The translations under genes and the position numbers were made by a program. A stretch of 49,113 nt of DNA from Plakobranchus ocellatus (taxonomy: Eukaryota; Mollusca; Gastropoda; Plakobranchidae): the NCBI GenBank assembly GCA_019648995.1, contig BLXT01000427.1:329363-378475 (forward strand), written 5' to 3'. The notes beneath the pieces are model-generated. The model did no database searches and had not been told where the DNA came from. It saw nothing but the letters and a program-made list of their open reading frames with translations. This document shows, piece by piece, positions 10,201 to 19,100 of this stretch (its first letter is position 1; the number at the start of each line of letters is the position of its first letter).

Positions 10201-11251
10201 CATTACTTTAAAAGGGAAGAAAATGTAAAACAAATCAACATATTTCTGTACTGATACAAGCCAGAGAATAAAAATATGAATGTGAGGTTGCTGCCTAAAA
10301 CCATGCAGTCTCACCTTTTCCTCCCTGATTAGCTATCAAGGTCTGTACTTTGCTCTGCTCATCCTGCCATGTGCGCAGCTGCTGTTGTTGCTGCTGCATG
10401 AGCTGCTGCTGTTGCTGCTGCTGCCACTCACGCAGCTCACGGAACCGCTGCAGAAGGCGAGCCTGTTCCCTTGCCTGATGCTGCTCTAGCAGGTCCAAGG
10501 ACGAGTCTAGAAAAACAAAATTTGATAGTCAGCAAAGAAATTTATGCAAATGATTATAAATTAAAAAAAGAAAGGCTTTCGTTACCAAATGCTTAGCTTT
10601 TGATAATCCACCACAGAAATCAATTTTTGTATGAAAAAACTGGAAACTTTCTTTTTTTCTTCTTTTGATCAGAGGCAAAAAATTTCCAAAGAATCTATCG
10701 AATGGACAAATACTAAGAAGATCTCAATCATTACATCCAGAGTGCAGTACTCATAAATATTATGCACCGATTAAACAAAATTAAAAACACTTTTGCACGT
10801 CACGAAAGTTTTTACAAGTTTAAGCTTCAATCCAAATATAAGTTTTTGTCATTTTTTAATTAAACCTCCCAATTGAAAAAAACTGCACTTAAATAGCATA
10901 CTACAAACTAACACATATTTTGGTTAGTTATCTCAAAGGTTTAAAATCCAAACATGTGTTGTCTCATCACAACTCTGATTTAATGCAGAGAAATGGGCTA
11001 CAGAAAATTAAAATAGTAACATAGTTCAGCTTAGATAGAACCAACCACAGTGCCTATTTGCAAAGCAAATAACTTTATAAGAAAACAACATGGTGCCTGT
11101 TTCACCTCTTTTGATTAAAGGAACAATTAAAATTTAGTACTTTAAACTTACTTGGAATATCACTACCAGACATTTGAAAAGGCATGGCACCAATGGACTC
11201 CTTCATGGCCTCATCTCTTAAGGATTTCTTATTTAAGCTGCTTGGATTCAT
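1..11251 (-). CDS. CENPJ: Centromere protein J / CPAP (SAS-4) centriole assembly protein, 5' eleven coding exons, partial
   Basis: Eleven exons joined in consistent phase give about 1150 codons running off the left edge: 11251-11152, 10506-10315, 7780-7611, 7146-6844, 6299-5925, 5284-5045, 4451-4347, 3689-3390, 2505-2185, 1702-1583, 1225-<1. Three blocks match vertebrate CPAP in order: KKTFEQLLEEQLQQEQEEKE (about 475-494), PFLKKGEGIARF (about 511-522; human PFLKRGEGLARF), and the ELD..E..EEAADN.S..SSS block (about 704-722; human ELDEF.[10 protein letters not shown]). The first two belong to the human PN2-3/LID tubulin-binding region, where F375, K377 and R378 matter; here F512, K514 and K515 correspond. 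CPAP controls centriole length and procentriole assembly by capping tubulin and tethering pericentriolar material. The C-terminal coiled coil and STIL-binding TCP domain are outside the window. Unlike human CPAP, the N-terminal half is extended and glutamine-rich. The family call is secure; exact splice sites are inferred from sequence only. Confidence 0.9.
1583..1702 (-). CDS. CENPJ: CENPJ coding exon 10, conserved ELD/EEAAD block
   Basis: 40 codons: TELDSLAEFEALEEAADNMS, then LCSSSSLVGRLVYGDKQGQK. Human CPAP has [20 protein letters not shown] followed by a similar Ser-rich, hydrophobic segment, in the same order relative to the PFLKR motif. This is one of the most diagnostic matches. Acceptor TTACAG, donor GTATGG. 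Confidence 0.92.
2185..2505 (-). CDS. CENPJ: CENPJ coding exon 9
   Basis: 107 codons from FVRKVQPNQGSQGERPVAKL to TEDHDS, donor GTACGG. It contains a Q7 run and the segment GRPFFRDGPRRLGDLSTILE. It lies between the PFLKK block and the ELD/EEAAD block, as the variable central region does in human CPAP. Confidence 0.85.
3390..3689 (-). CDS. CENPJ: CENPJ coding exon 8, tubulin-binding PFLKK motif
   Basis: 100 codons. Near the start is RKIPFLKKGEGIARFNSAPK, a near match to human CPAP KPKQPFLKRGEGLARF, which contains the tubulin-contact residues F375, K377 and R378. A basic, serine-rich stretch follows (PKKPAPKKKSSSRSQTRPHQ), fitting the microtubule-binding part of PN2-3. Reading past 3390 reaches a TGA within three codons, so the GTGAGA donor must be used. 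Confidence 0.92.
4347..4451 (-). CDS. CENPJ: CENPJ coding exon 7, first part of tubulin-binding region
   Basis: 35 codons starting PTRDEDRPISGTGGKKTFEQ and ending QEEKER. The segment KKTFEQLLEEQLQQEQEEKE matches human CPAP [20 protein letters not shown], the helix of the LID/PN2-3 region. A nearer AG would shift the frame into a stop, which fixes the acceptor at GCTAAAG|CC. Confidence 0.85.
5045..5284 (-). CDS. CENPJ: CENPJ coding exon 6, acidic
   Basis: 80 codons between acceptor CTCCCAG and donor GTGATC. It starts LGPSVSELDVDPRFIPRAVS and ends with a strongly acidic run (DEEDEEQ... EEGDVSEDEEESKELCSK). It sits just before the conserved PN2-3-like region of exons 7-8. Confidence 0.85.
5925..6299 (-). 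CDS. CENPJ: CENPJ coding exon 5, glutamine-rich
   Basis: 125 codons between acceptor TATTAG (6301-6300) and donor GTAAAT (5924). It starts MLGLLPVGKDLEAQVRGG, continues through SYQNSDRDESPELRNDGG, and ends in a glutamine-rich stretch of about 60 residues (LLQQQQQMLLIMQQKQEQIR). The first methionine is internal, reached by phase-0 splicing from exon 4. The Q-rich part may form a coiled coil. Confidence 0.85.
6347..6376. repeat. CA microsatellite with A tract
   Basis: A short (CA)n followed by about 15 A, in CENPJ intron 4. It is a simple repeat with no other signal. Confidence 0.8.
6625..6856 (-). repeat. 44-bp tandem repeat carrying reiterated splice donors
   Basis: Copies of the 12-mer TGTTGCAGCAAG (plus strand; one copy reads TGTTGAGGCAAG) begin at 6625, 6669, 6713, 6757, 6801 and 6845, an exact 44-bp period with few differences. 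On the minus strand each unit reads CAACAG|GTCAGTG, so the exon 4 donor is copied at 6800, 6756, 6712 (GTCAGAG) and 6668; the 6625 copy lacks GT. High similarity suggests recent expansion. Because 44 is 2 modulo 3, the unit is open in all three frames. Confidence 0.95.
6844..7146 (-). CDS. CENPJ: CENPJ coding exon 4, with reiterated donor downstream
   Basis: 101 codons, starting SQSSLPKPVMYPSLTSTLNK and ending LLKTAPAGLLQQ, with donor CAACAG|GTCAGTG at 6843. The acidic middle (LGSHEELQERAQELEEEKPC) resembles CPAP N-terminal composition. Directly after the donor begins a 44-bp tandem array that repeats the last exon bases and the donor, so this exon has five possible 3' ends: 6844, 6800, 6756, 6712 and 6668. 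The ORF stays open through the array. Confidence 0.8.
7260..7300. repeat. AT-rich microsatellite in CENPJ intron 3
   Basis: Interrupted (TA)n tracts around 7260-7300. The rest of intron 3 (7147-7610) is AT-rich and featureless. Confidence 0.5.
7611..7780 (-). CDS. CENPJ: CENPJ coding exon 3
   Basis: Acceptor CTCTCAG before 7780, donor GTAGTT at 7610. It joins exon 2 in phase 1 as G|GT and encodes IKPTKGSIRSPLMTPPTKPR..., ending SMQDTLK at a codon boundary. It is proline/serine/threonine-rich and probably disordered. No specific CPAP motif is recognised; assignment rests on phase and position. Confidence 0.75.
7781..8598. other. CENPJ intron 2, left part
   Basis: AT-rich intron sequence with a short CT/TA microsatellite at about 7991-8030. 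No coding or RNA signal is seen. Confidence 0.5.
8599..10032. mobile_element. Candidate non-autonomous DNA element bounded by 14-bp inverted repeats
   Basis: CAGACATGCCTACC at 8599-8612 recurs inverted at 10019-10032, bounding about 1.43 kb inside CENPJ intron 2. The right end also holds several TTCCGGAA/CCGGAA motifs (about 9959-10019), and both ends share a related GCAAAAATGCGG / AAAAATGCGGAT sequence in inverted orientation. No transposase is recognisable; the longest plus-strand ORF inside (9620-9886, 88 codons) matches nothing I know. The termini suggest a MITE-like or degraded transposon, but no target-site duplication was identified. Confidence 0.4.
9166..9188. repeat. AGATCT/TAGATC tandem hexamers
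   Basis: A short run of overlapping TAGATC units. Similar runs occur at about 11642-11653, 11956-11968, 20699-20715 and 20790-20801. This looks like a lineage-specific low-complexity motif scattered in noncoding DNA. Confidence 0.6.
10315..10506 (-). CDS. CENPJ: CENPJ coding exon 2, glutamine-rich helix
   Basis: Acceptor TTTTCTAG before 10506, donor GTGAGA at 10314. It encodes NSSLDLLEQHQAREQARLLQ followed by two glutamine runs (Q7 and Q6 around an LM) and ends GGKG. This corresponds in character to the Q/E/K-rich helix near the N terminus of human CPAP. The CAG/CTG runs make this a candidate length-variable site. Confidence 0.85.
10507..11151 (-). other. CENPJ intron 1
   Basis: 645 bp of AT-rich sequence between the first two coding exons. 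I see no other feature in it. Confidence 0.6.
11152..11251 (-). CDS. CENPJ: CENPJ coding exon 1 (start codon)
   Basis: Begins MNPSSLNKKSLRDEAMKESI and ends in ...DIP plus one base, followed by donor GTAAGT at 11151. Reading upstream in the same frame, a TGA lies 36 bases before this ATG with no other ATG between, which supports this start if the exon continues upstream. The 5' UTR and any upstream noncoding exon cannot be placed. Confidence 0.75.
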
Positions 11252-12958
11252 CCCCAAGACTCCCCGGTTTTCAACATCAAATAAACATCACTCATTAGTT
11301 TAATAACACTGGATAAATTTAAAAAAAAAAAAAAATTACCAAAAACATAGCAATCATTTCCATTCACTTCAATTTCTTTTCTGTGTGCTCTGAATTGTCT
11401 GGCTAAGAATCTAAGCTTAACTTGAATCTACACTTGATTTTTTTTTATAGTGAGTAACAATCTTGGATCTAGGGCTTTGGTCCAGCTTGACCCAGTCAAA
11501 ACCACTGTTTTGTCCATTTCAATTCATTGGTTCCCATCGCTATTTTTGTACTTTACCTTGTTAATTTTTTCTCTTTTTAAATGTTTTTACCTTCCTCTGC
11601 CCAATTCAAACTAACAGTTCATAAAGAGCTGTAATGTATGCTAGATCTAGATCTTCTGAAGAGCTCTCAGGCCAAATCTAGATTCTACACCTGATCTACA
11701 AAAAAAAAAAAAAAAAAGAAAAAAACGTGCAAGCCTACTTCCTAATTCATGTGTTTACCTTACAGAATATTTTCTAGGCCTATTAAAATAACTCTTCTCA
11801 CAAAGTGCAACTGCTACAAAATTTATGGAATTTGCTTCTTAAATTTTAATCATTGTCCACAAAAATGACCATTTCAAAAACGAAATGTTAGTCAACTTTT
11901 GAAATTTTATTACACTCTAAATCTTAATTCTTATGTCAAGCCTATTTTTAAACAAGATCTAGATCTAGTCTTACATTTATTAGGAAAAGATCACAAAAGG
12001 TTTATAGGTAAGACCTCGATATTAGCCTACATCAAGATTTAGATCAAGTAATGTAATCTAAATTTGAGAACAAGTTTGAGCTTGTTAAGTGAAAAATAAA
12101 TATTTTTGCTTGCCTAAAGAATCAAAACAAAGTGTTGCAACTGCAGTAAAAATTTGCATTTAAAAACAATAATTTACTAGGGAACCCTTGTTTTTCACTG
12201 TGTAAATGGACAGCAATAAAAAATAAATGTCATTGTTCCCAAATGATAAGTTCAACTTCAGCGGCTTTACTACTCCATGTTTGTTTACTTCCGCTTCGAA
12301 ACTATGCATAGCAGCAAAAACATGGAATATCAGCAACGGTTTAAAAATTAATTAAAAATTAAACTAAATTTTGCTACTTTATATCGCTGACATGAAAAAA
12401 AGCAGAACAACTTCAAGAGCAGATTGAATCCAAGAAAGTTTTGGAAATTCTTGGAAATCTAAGGATAACATTCTGCCATAAATCTGACACCCCCCCCTCT
12501 TTAAACAAGCTTTAGTTCTAGGCTTTTTTTTTTTAATTTTTCTTCTATTTATTCTAACCTCTCAGTCATATTAGGTTTATCACATGACTTATCATGTGAT
12601 CGGGGCGTTTATAGTCCTAGGGATGCGGGTAAACTTTATGCGGGTTGTTAACTTACGTGAATTTTAACTAAATCTGGGTTTAGATCTAGTTCTGGTATCT
12701 CATTATGAGCTCATAGTTTTGGCTCCATATCTAGCCACGTTGAACATGTTTTGAAAAACGCTGATTCAAGTCAATATTTTTAGACATAAGATGCACATAT
12801 AACTGCCTAATCTATCAATGATAGTTTGAGAAAGCTTATTAAATTTTTTCAACATCTGTTTTACAGTGAACTCTGATGCATTTTCAGTCTTTTGCAGCAT
12901 AGACAGTATACAGTCTGAGTATAGTGTACGCCTAGATCTCGATTCTTTTCTTGCAAAC
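11252..12958. promoter_or_regulatory. Divergent intergenic region between CENPJ and GUSB
   Basis: About 1.7 kb separates the two opposed start codons, so this stretch must hold both 5' UTRs and promoters unless upstream noncoding exons exist. Visible elements are an ETS-like ACTTCCGC at 12287-12294, a palindromic TCATGTGA pair at 12579-12600, a poly-A tract near 11701-11725 and TAGATC runs. No TATA box is obvious. Whether it is a single bidirectional promoter is inference from geometry. Confidence 0.5.
12579..12600. promoter_or_regulatory. Palindromic pair of M-box/E-box (TCATGTGA) sites
   Basis: Perfect 9-bp arms ATCACATGA (12579-12587) and TCATGTGAT (12592-12600) flank the spacer CTTA. Each arm contains CATGTG within the 8-mer TCATGTGA/TCACATGA, the M-box form bound by MITF/TFE-family bHLH-ZIP factors. 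It lies about 360 bp upstream of the GUSB start codon. Family binding preference is established; use of this site is inferred. Confidence 0.4.
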
Positions 12959-13159
12959 ATGATTCCCTCCGTTTATATTTCTCTGCTCTGCATTCTGCAA
13001 TCAATACTAACTGTATCAGGGAAGGGTATGTTGTTTCCTCGAGATAGCGAGAGCAGGGAATCGAAATTGCTTGATGGAATATGGCATTTTCGAGCGGATA
13101 TGTCTTCCAACCGAACGCAAGGCTTTGCAGAAAAATGGTGGACAAAATCGCTCTCAGAG
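12959..13159 (+). CDS. GUSB: GUSB exon 1, signal peptide and N terminus
   Basis: Starts [20 protein letters not shown], a typical signal peptide, followed by [20 protein letters not shown] and [15 protein letters not shown], matching human [24 protein letters not shown]. Donor GTAAAT at 13160, phase 0. The frame is open upstream to an ATG at 12866, which would add MNSDAFSVFCSIDSIQSEYS... and bury the signal. Confidence 0.9.
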
Positions 13160-16100
13160 GTAAATATGTAATTGGGTGTAAGTTTCATATATTTCAAGAC
13201 TAGTCTTAATGGGTCACAAGTAATATTTTCAACATTATATAATTTATTTTTAAATCATTACTGCAATCATGAACTGCATGGGCATTTGCAATGGTGAGAG
13301 CTGGATGGAGACATAATGTGAAATTCTGTGCCAAGATTTTAAAAAGGCTGCAAACACCCAATAATTTATTACACACTGATAATACTATTTTCTTAAAATT
13401 ATACCTCATAAAAATTCAGGAATGTATTTTTGAGCCAAATATAAACAGTATAAGATCTACATGTATGTAAAATAAACTTGTTTTTTTGTCTTAGTAGTGT
13501 GTACATGAAATATGCATAACAATAAATCATTGCATGTTGATTAAGAAAATGTTTGTAAGCTTCAAAACAATTAAATAAAAAGGAAAATTGTGCACACATT
13601 AAGTACAAAACATTCACCTTTAAGAACATTTCCTGAAGTTGTTATTACAAAAAATCAGCACCATTGACAAAAATCATTTAAAGTCTGTAAACTTTCCTAC
13701 ATGTTTTTTTAACTAATTAGCCTTAAATTTTAATTGGCAGAATAAAAAACTAAATAGCTTTCAGTGAGTGAATAAAACACATCAATTATTCCTAAATATG
13801 AACAATTTAATATTCAAAGTCATTATGTTCAATATAACAGGAATGATTTTTTTTTTTTAATTTAAATAGGATTTCCGCCTTTTTTGCTTTTCTGGCTTAT
13901 TTTATTTCTGAATTTCGTTTTTTTTTTTTTTTTAAATTAATATTATTATAGTTTTATGCTTGTCATTTTTCACCTCAAAAACCTAATTTCAATGCAGGAA
14001 TGACCAAGAATCAAGCCTGAAAATTGCTAAAAAAAACAATTTTAAATGATGGGGGGGGGGGAGCAGCTTCACCCTCCTGTACCCCCCACACAGGGTACCG
14101 CCCCCTGACTTCGTCAGGACCTAAGCCGGCCCCTCAACCCGGTTGACCAATAGGTTTCCTGGGTTTTTTTTTTCAGAGGCCACTGGCATCCCTGATATAA
14201 TATCAAGATGCATTTTTAATTTTTTTTAGAAAGACATGTTTTTAGGATAACTTAATCAAACCAATTAAAAGAGGCCGTCGAAATGGAGTTTTTCTTTTAG
14301 CTTTTGTGGCCCTTCGATGAAAATATCAGAGCAGACCTGAGTTAGAGGTTTTTGAGAATGATTTTCTAAGAGTCTTTTGGTGATAGCAAATGAATCAATT
14401 CACATGTTAAAATACTTCCTAAAATGGCAAGATGTCTGGATCATAATGGATGACTTGATTCACTTTAAGTTATCTGTGGATAGGAATAATTTAGGTAAAA
14501 TTAATTTTCAAATGAACTCAAAATAGAAATCATGAAGACTTCAAGCAAACAGACAAGTCAAGAAGTCTAAGTTTTGACATAGCTTTCCTAATCTATGTAT
14601 TTTGTAGAAAAAAAACTATGTAAGTCAAGTACTAAAGATAAAATTTTTGCAAAATAAAGTGGCATTTCAGTCAATCACTAGCTTCTTTGAGTGAGGACAT
14701 GAAAATTTTGAAAAAGACAATAATATTTTTACAAGAACCAGAAAAAGGGATTTGCTATCAATAAAAAATGTAATAAAATTACAACTTTCCTCCAAGTCTG
14801 GTTTATAAAAAATGCAACCTAAGAAAACCCAACAGCAAGCTTGCACGCAAATTAAATGTCACGGAAATAGAGCAGAAAAAGCCTGATTTTTTGTCTTTAT
14901 CATAAATTAAAATTGCACATACAGTTCGAAAAAGTTGTAACTTTATTTTAGAACCCTGAATGTGAGAAACTTGTCGTTTAATTTACTAATCTACTACAAA
15001 ATTTATCGATTGTGTCGAAGAAAGCATTGCATATTTTTGAGCGAGGCCAGTACAGCTCTAGCAACATTATTTTCTAAAAGTTCTTTCATTAATATTATCC
15101 CAAACTTATCCAGACCCATTTGAGATTTTACAAAACATATTGATCTTACTGTTCAGGAGATCTATTTGATTAACTCTTTGATTGGACAGAAGACCAAAAA
15201 GTCCCTTGGCATGGACTAAGGGTAAACAAACTGAAACTGTAATAAGTTATTAAACACTCACATTTACAAGAAATCAATGTTTGAAGACGTATTTAAATAC
15301 ATACTTTAGGTATAACCATAAAACTTCTCTCTGAGGCCTTATTTACAAAATGTAATATCTTAATATTATCTTAACCATTGTTCTTACTCTTTTTCTTTTC
15401 TTCTGATGGCTAGAACTGTTCTTTTTTGAGCAATAGCTTTTTAGGATAAATAACGTAAATATTGAACAATCAAGATCACAAATAGTGTTTCTCTTAAACC
15501 AGTGGCCTGTTGTTTGTTCTTTTTTAAAATGTATCATGTTTTTTAAAATTTTTTTTTAAAGAATTGTGTTCGCTGACTTAACCTTTACTCATCTTGCTTT
15601 CTCTCCTGTATAGAGTGGCCCAGTCATTGACATGCCTGTGCCATCAAGCTATAATGATGTTACAGAAGAAAAGGCCTTGAGAGATTTTGTCGGATGGGTC
15701 TGGTATGATAGACAATTCTTTGTCTCCTCCTCATGGTCAAGGGACAAACGTGTGGTTCTGAGAATTGATAGCGCCAGTTACTACAGTATTGTTGTGAGTA
15801 TTCATATTGATACATTGTGTTGAGAAAGAGTCTACTTCAAAAATATTTTTCGAGAGTATCTGACATTATAAACCTTCAGAAGAAGAAAATAAATTTGCTT
15901 TTGTATATTTAAGTTCATTCTTATCATCTTGAAATAAAATAAAAACATAGCTTACCAGGGTTAGAGGCAAAATTTTTCTATGAGTATTTTTTGTTCTTAA
16001 CTCTTTGTAGAGATTTGAAGATGGGCAACAATTTTTGTTTAAATTCTAAGCCTGAGGGAAGCATCAGCACTAGAGGCATATTGACTTATACATTCTGTAG

Positions 16101-19100
16101 TATGAATTTCCAAAAATATGGAAAACAATTTATAATGGTCTATGTTTTATTATAAAAGTGAACACGGTAATTGTCTTTATAGAATGCAATAACACAAACT
16201 GTAAAAGTATTTCAGATGCAATTTATGTTCCATTTGCAATGTGAGCAAGATGATTGGATCTAATATGTGAAACATTGGCTAAAAATGAGATGTTTTGCAG
16301 GAAAATCAGGGAGGGGAAAAGGTTTTATTCTTTCCAGAAAACACAGTCACAGATGTTAAATAGTGTAAAACATTGCGAAATTTTCAGAAAGGTTAAAAGA
16401 AAATCTGGATGTGTGAAAAGTTGATGACTGTAACAATTGCACCAATATTTATTGCACCCCATCCACAAATTGAGATAATTTGTGGTGTCACAGCATATTC
16501 ATGGGTTTCCTGGCAGCTTCACTGAACTTGGAGGTTTTTTTCCACTGCTTTTCTCACAATTTTTTTTTTTTTTTACTTCTAAGACCATTTGCATGAGATG
16601 GCTATTTTCATCAATATAAAAGGTTGAAGTTTAATGAAATACATAGAATTGTTACCTGAAAGGACGTTAAAACAGTCTCTGAACAATATGGCAAAGTTTT
16701 CTTCTTAGGATTGTTTAAATACCTTGGTACCATTTCATAAACTGGAAGAAACATATTGGATATTGGCACCATTTGCCCTTGGAAATTAACTTTGACTGCC
16801 AGATGCACGCACCCTCCAGCCATGTTTTTTAAGTTAAAGTATTTTTCATGTTCGGAAAATATTCACTTATGTACAATTTATAATTATATACATTGTATAC
16901 TCCAAATACTTTTCCAACTTGTCCCATAATAATAGGTTATTTGATATATGCAGGGTTNNNNNNNNNNNNNNNNNNNNNNNNNNNNNNNNNNNNNNNNNNN
17001 NNNNNNNNNNNNNNNNNNNNNNNNNNNNNNNNNNNNNNNNNNNNNNNNNNNNNNNNNNNNNNNNNNNNAAACCTAAGTCTAGTTTTTTGTTACACCCATT
17101 ATAATAGGTTATTTGATATATGCAGGGTTTTTCTTTTTGTAAATTATATGCAAGGGTGCTCTTTTTGTATGCAGATAAATTTAAATACTTTAATTTCTCC
17201 CCAGTGGGTTAATGGAGAACAAGTAATGGAACATAACGGAGGCCACCTTCCATTTGAAACAGATGTTTTATCCCACCTACGATTTGACAGAGCAAACAGA
17301 GTGACTGTGGCAGTGAACAACACTCTCACTCCCACAACACTGCCACCTGGAAGAATAACATACCAGACAGATAGGAGAAGGTGAGGCATAACTATTGAAG
17401 GTGTGAGTGTATATTTTTAAGAGGTCTGCCTACATTTCAGTTTTTTAAAAGAGTATTTTTTTTAGCATTTAGACTTTGTACTGGTTATTTGGGGTTGCAT
17501 GTTATGCACTGCTCTCACTCAAGTGACACTTTGATTTAAATTTGTTCTTGAAAGTTAAGTTGCCTGGGAGTAGGACTCAAAAACATTAATCGAAATTCCG
17601 AATTCTGAAATTTTTAGTCATACTTTCATTTATGTCTGTCTGACAGAACAATCCATCGGAATCTTGGTTATCAAATGATAGGTGAAAGTTTCAATTCCCA
17701 CTCCAAGCCAATGCTCCTACCCAGCACCAGATGGGCAGCCAAGTCTCATAAGACTCAGAAAAAGTAATGACAGAAATTTAAGTCCTGGCACTGGTTCACA
17801 ATGCCATTTGCGAAATTACAATTAGGATTCTTTTGCTGGTTCCCCTTTGTGTGTTGGGTTCGAGATCCACTTGACTTTTGCACTTTTTTACATCATCAAA
17901 AAAGAGAATTGATAAGAACATGATGCATACGGAGTCTTGAAAGTCTGGAATGTGAAAATGTCAATTCAAGACTTGAAAAACAAAATCCACCAAAATTCCA
18001 GACCTGCCACTGCTACAGTTGGGCGATTTTCACAGACTTGTCGAAGGGTTTTCACTGTGGTGTTTAGGTCTTATAAATCTTGAGAGAGGTCTGGAAAATG
18101 ACTTTTCAAAATGTGTATGCACCATGAAAAATGCTTTATTGGCCATCACTTCCCTGTTGGCTTTGGGAAGGGTCACCAGAGAAAAAAAAATAATTACTGA
18201 ACAATATTTTGTTTTTATTGGCTTTACACATTTTTTTCACTTGACTTCACCTAGGTACCCCAAGGGATATTTCACCCAAGACTATACCATGGATTTCTTT
18301 AACTATGCTGGAATCCATCGCCATGTAACACTGTACACGACTCCAACTACGTACATAGATGATATCACTATTCTGACTGATATTGCTGGTAATAAAGGTA
18401 CAGAGTTGATTGTATGAACATCAGGCAGATTTGAACTCTTGATTTCTAAAGGAGAATGAAAAATAGAAATAATACAAAAGAGAACATTTGCAACAACAAT
18501 ACAGAATTCTTGGCAACTTTATAGTTCTAAATTTTTTTTATTTTAGTTTGCTGTGGTTGATAGTAGCAGAGAATTCAATTTCATTTAAGTTCAAGATATT
18601 GAGATCTCAAATTCCATTAAAATGGATAACCCTATTCTAAATTTGTCAGATGATAAGCAAGTATGATTGCATTCATAAGCCTACATAATAAACTGAGCAA
18701 AGTTTTTGTTTGCTTTTTTTTTTTTTGGCTCATTTTCTCAGGTCAAGTGGCTTATACTATACATCTTGGTGGTGAGAGTAAGAGTAATGGAAAAGATGTT
18801 ACTATCTCAGCTGTTGATGCTACAGGCAAAGTGGTTGCCTCCAGTTCAGGATTGAGCAACACATTGGTCATTGATAATCCAATATTGTGGTGGCCACATG
18901 GAATGAATGAAACTGTTGGGTACCAATACACACTGCAGGTAAGTGTCATCAAATATTAACACAGGTAAACTTTATTGGATCTGGACAGAACTGGGTTTTC
19001 TTTGCTTTGTTTTTCCCATTAATCAATAAATATTTTGAAGTATATCTGGAAATGGTATAATTTTGTCAGATGTTCAACAATGCTTCATTCAAAGCTTATC

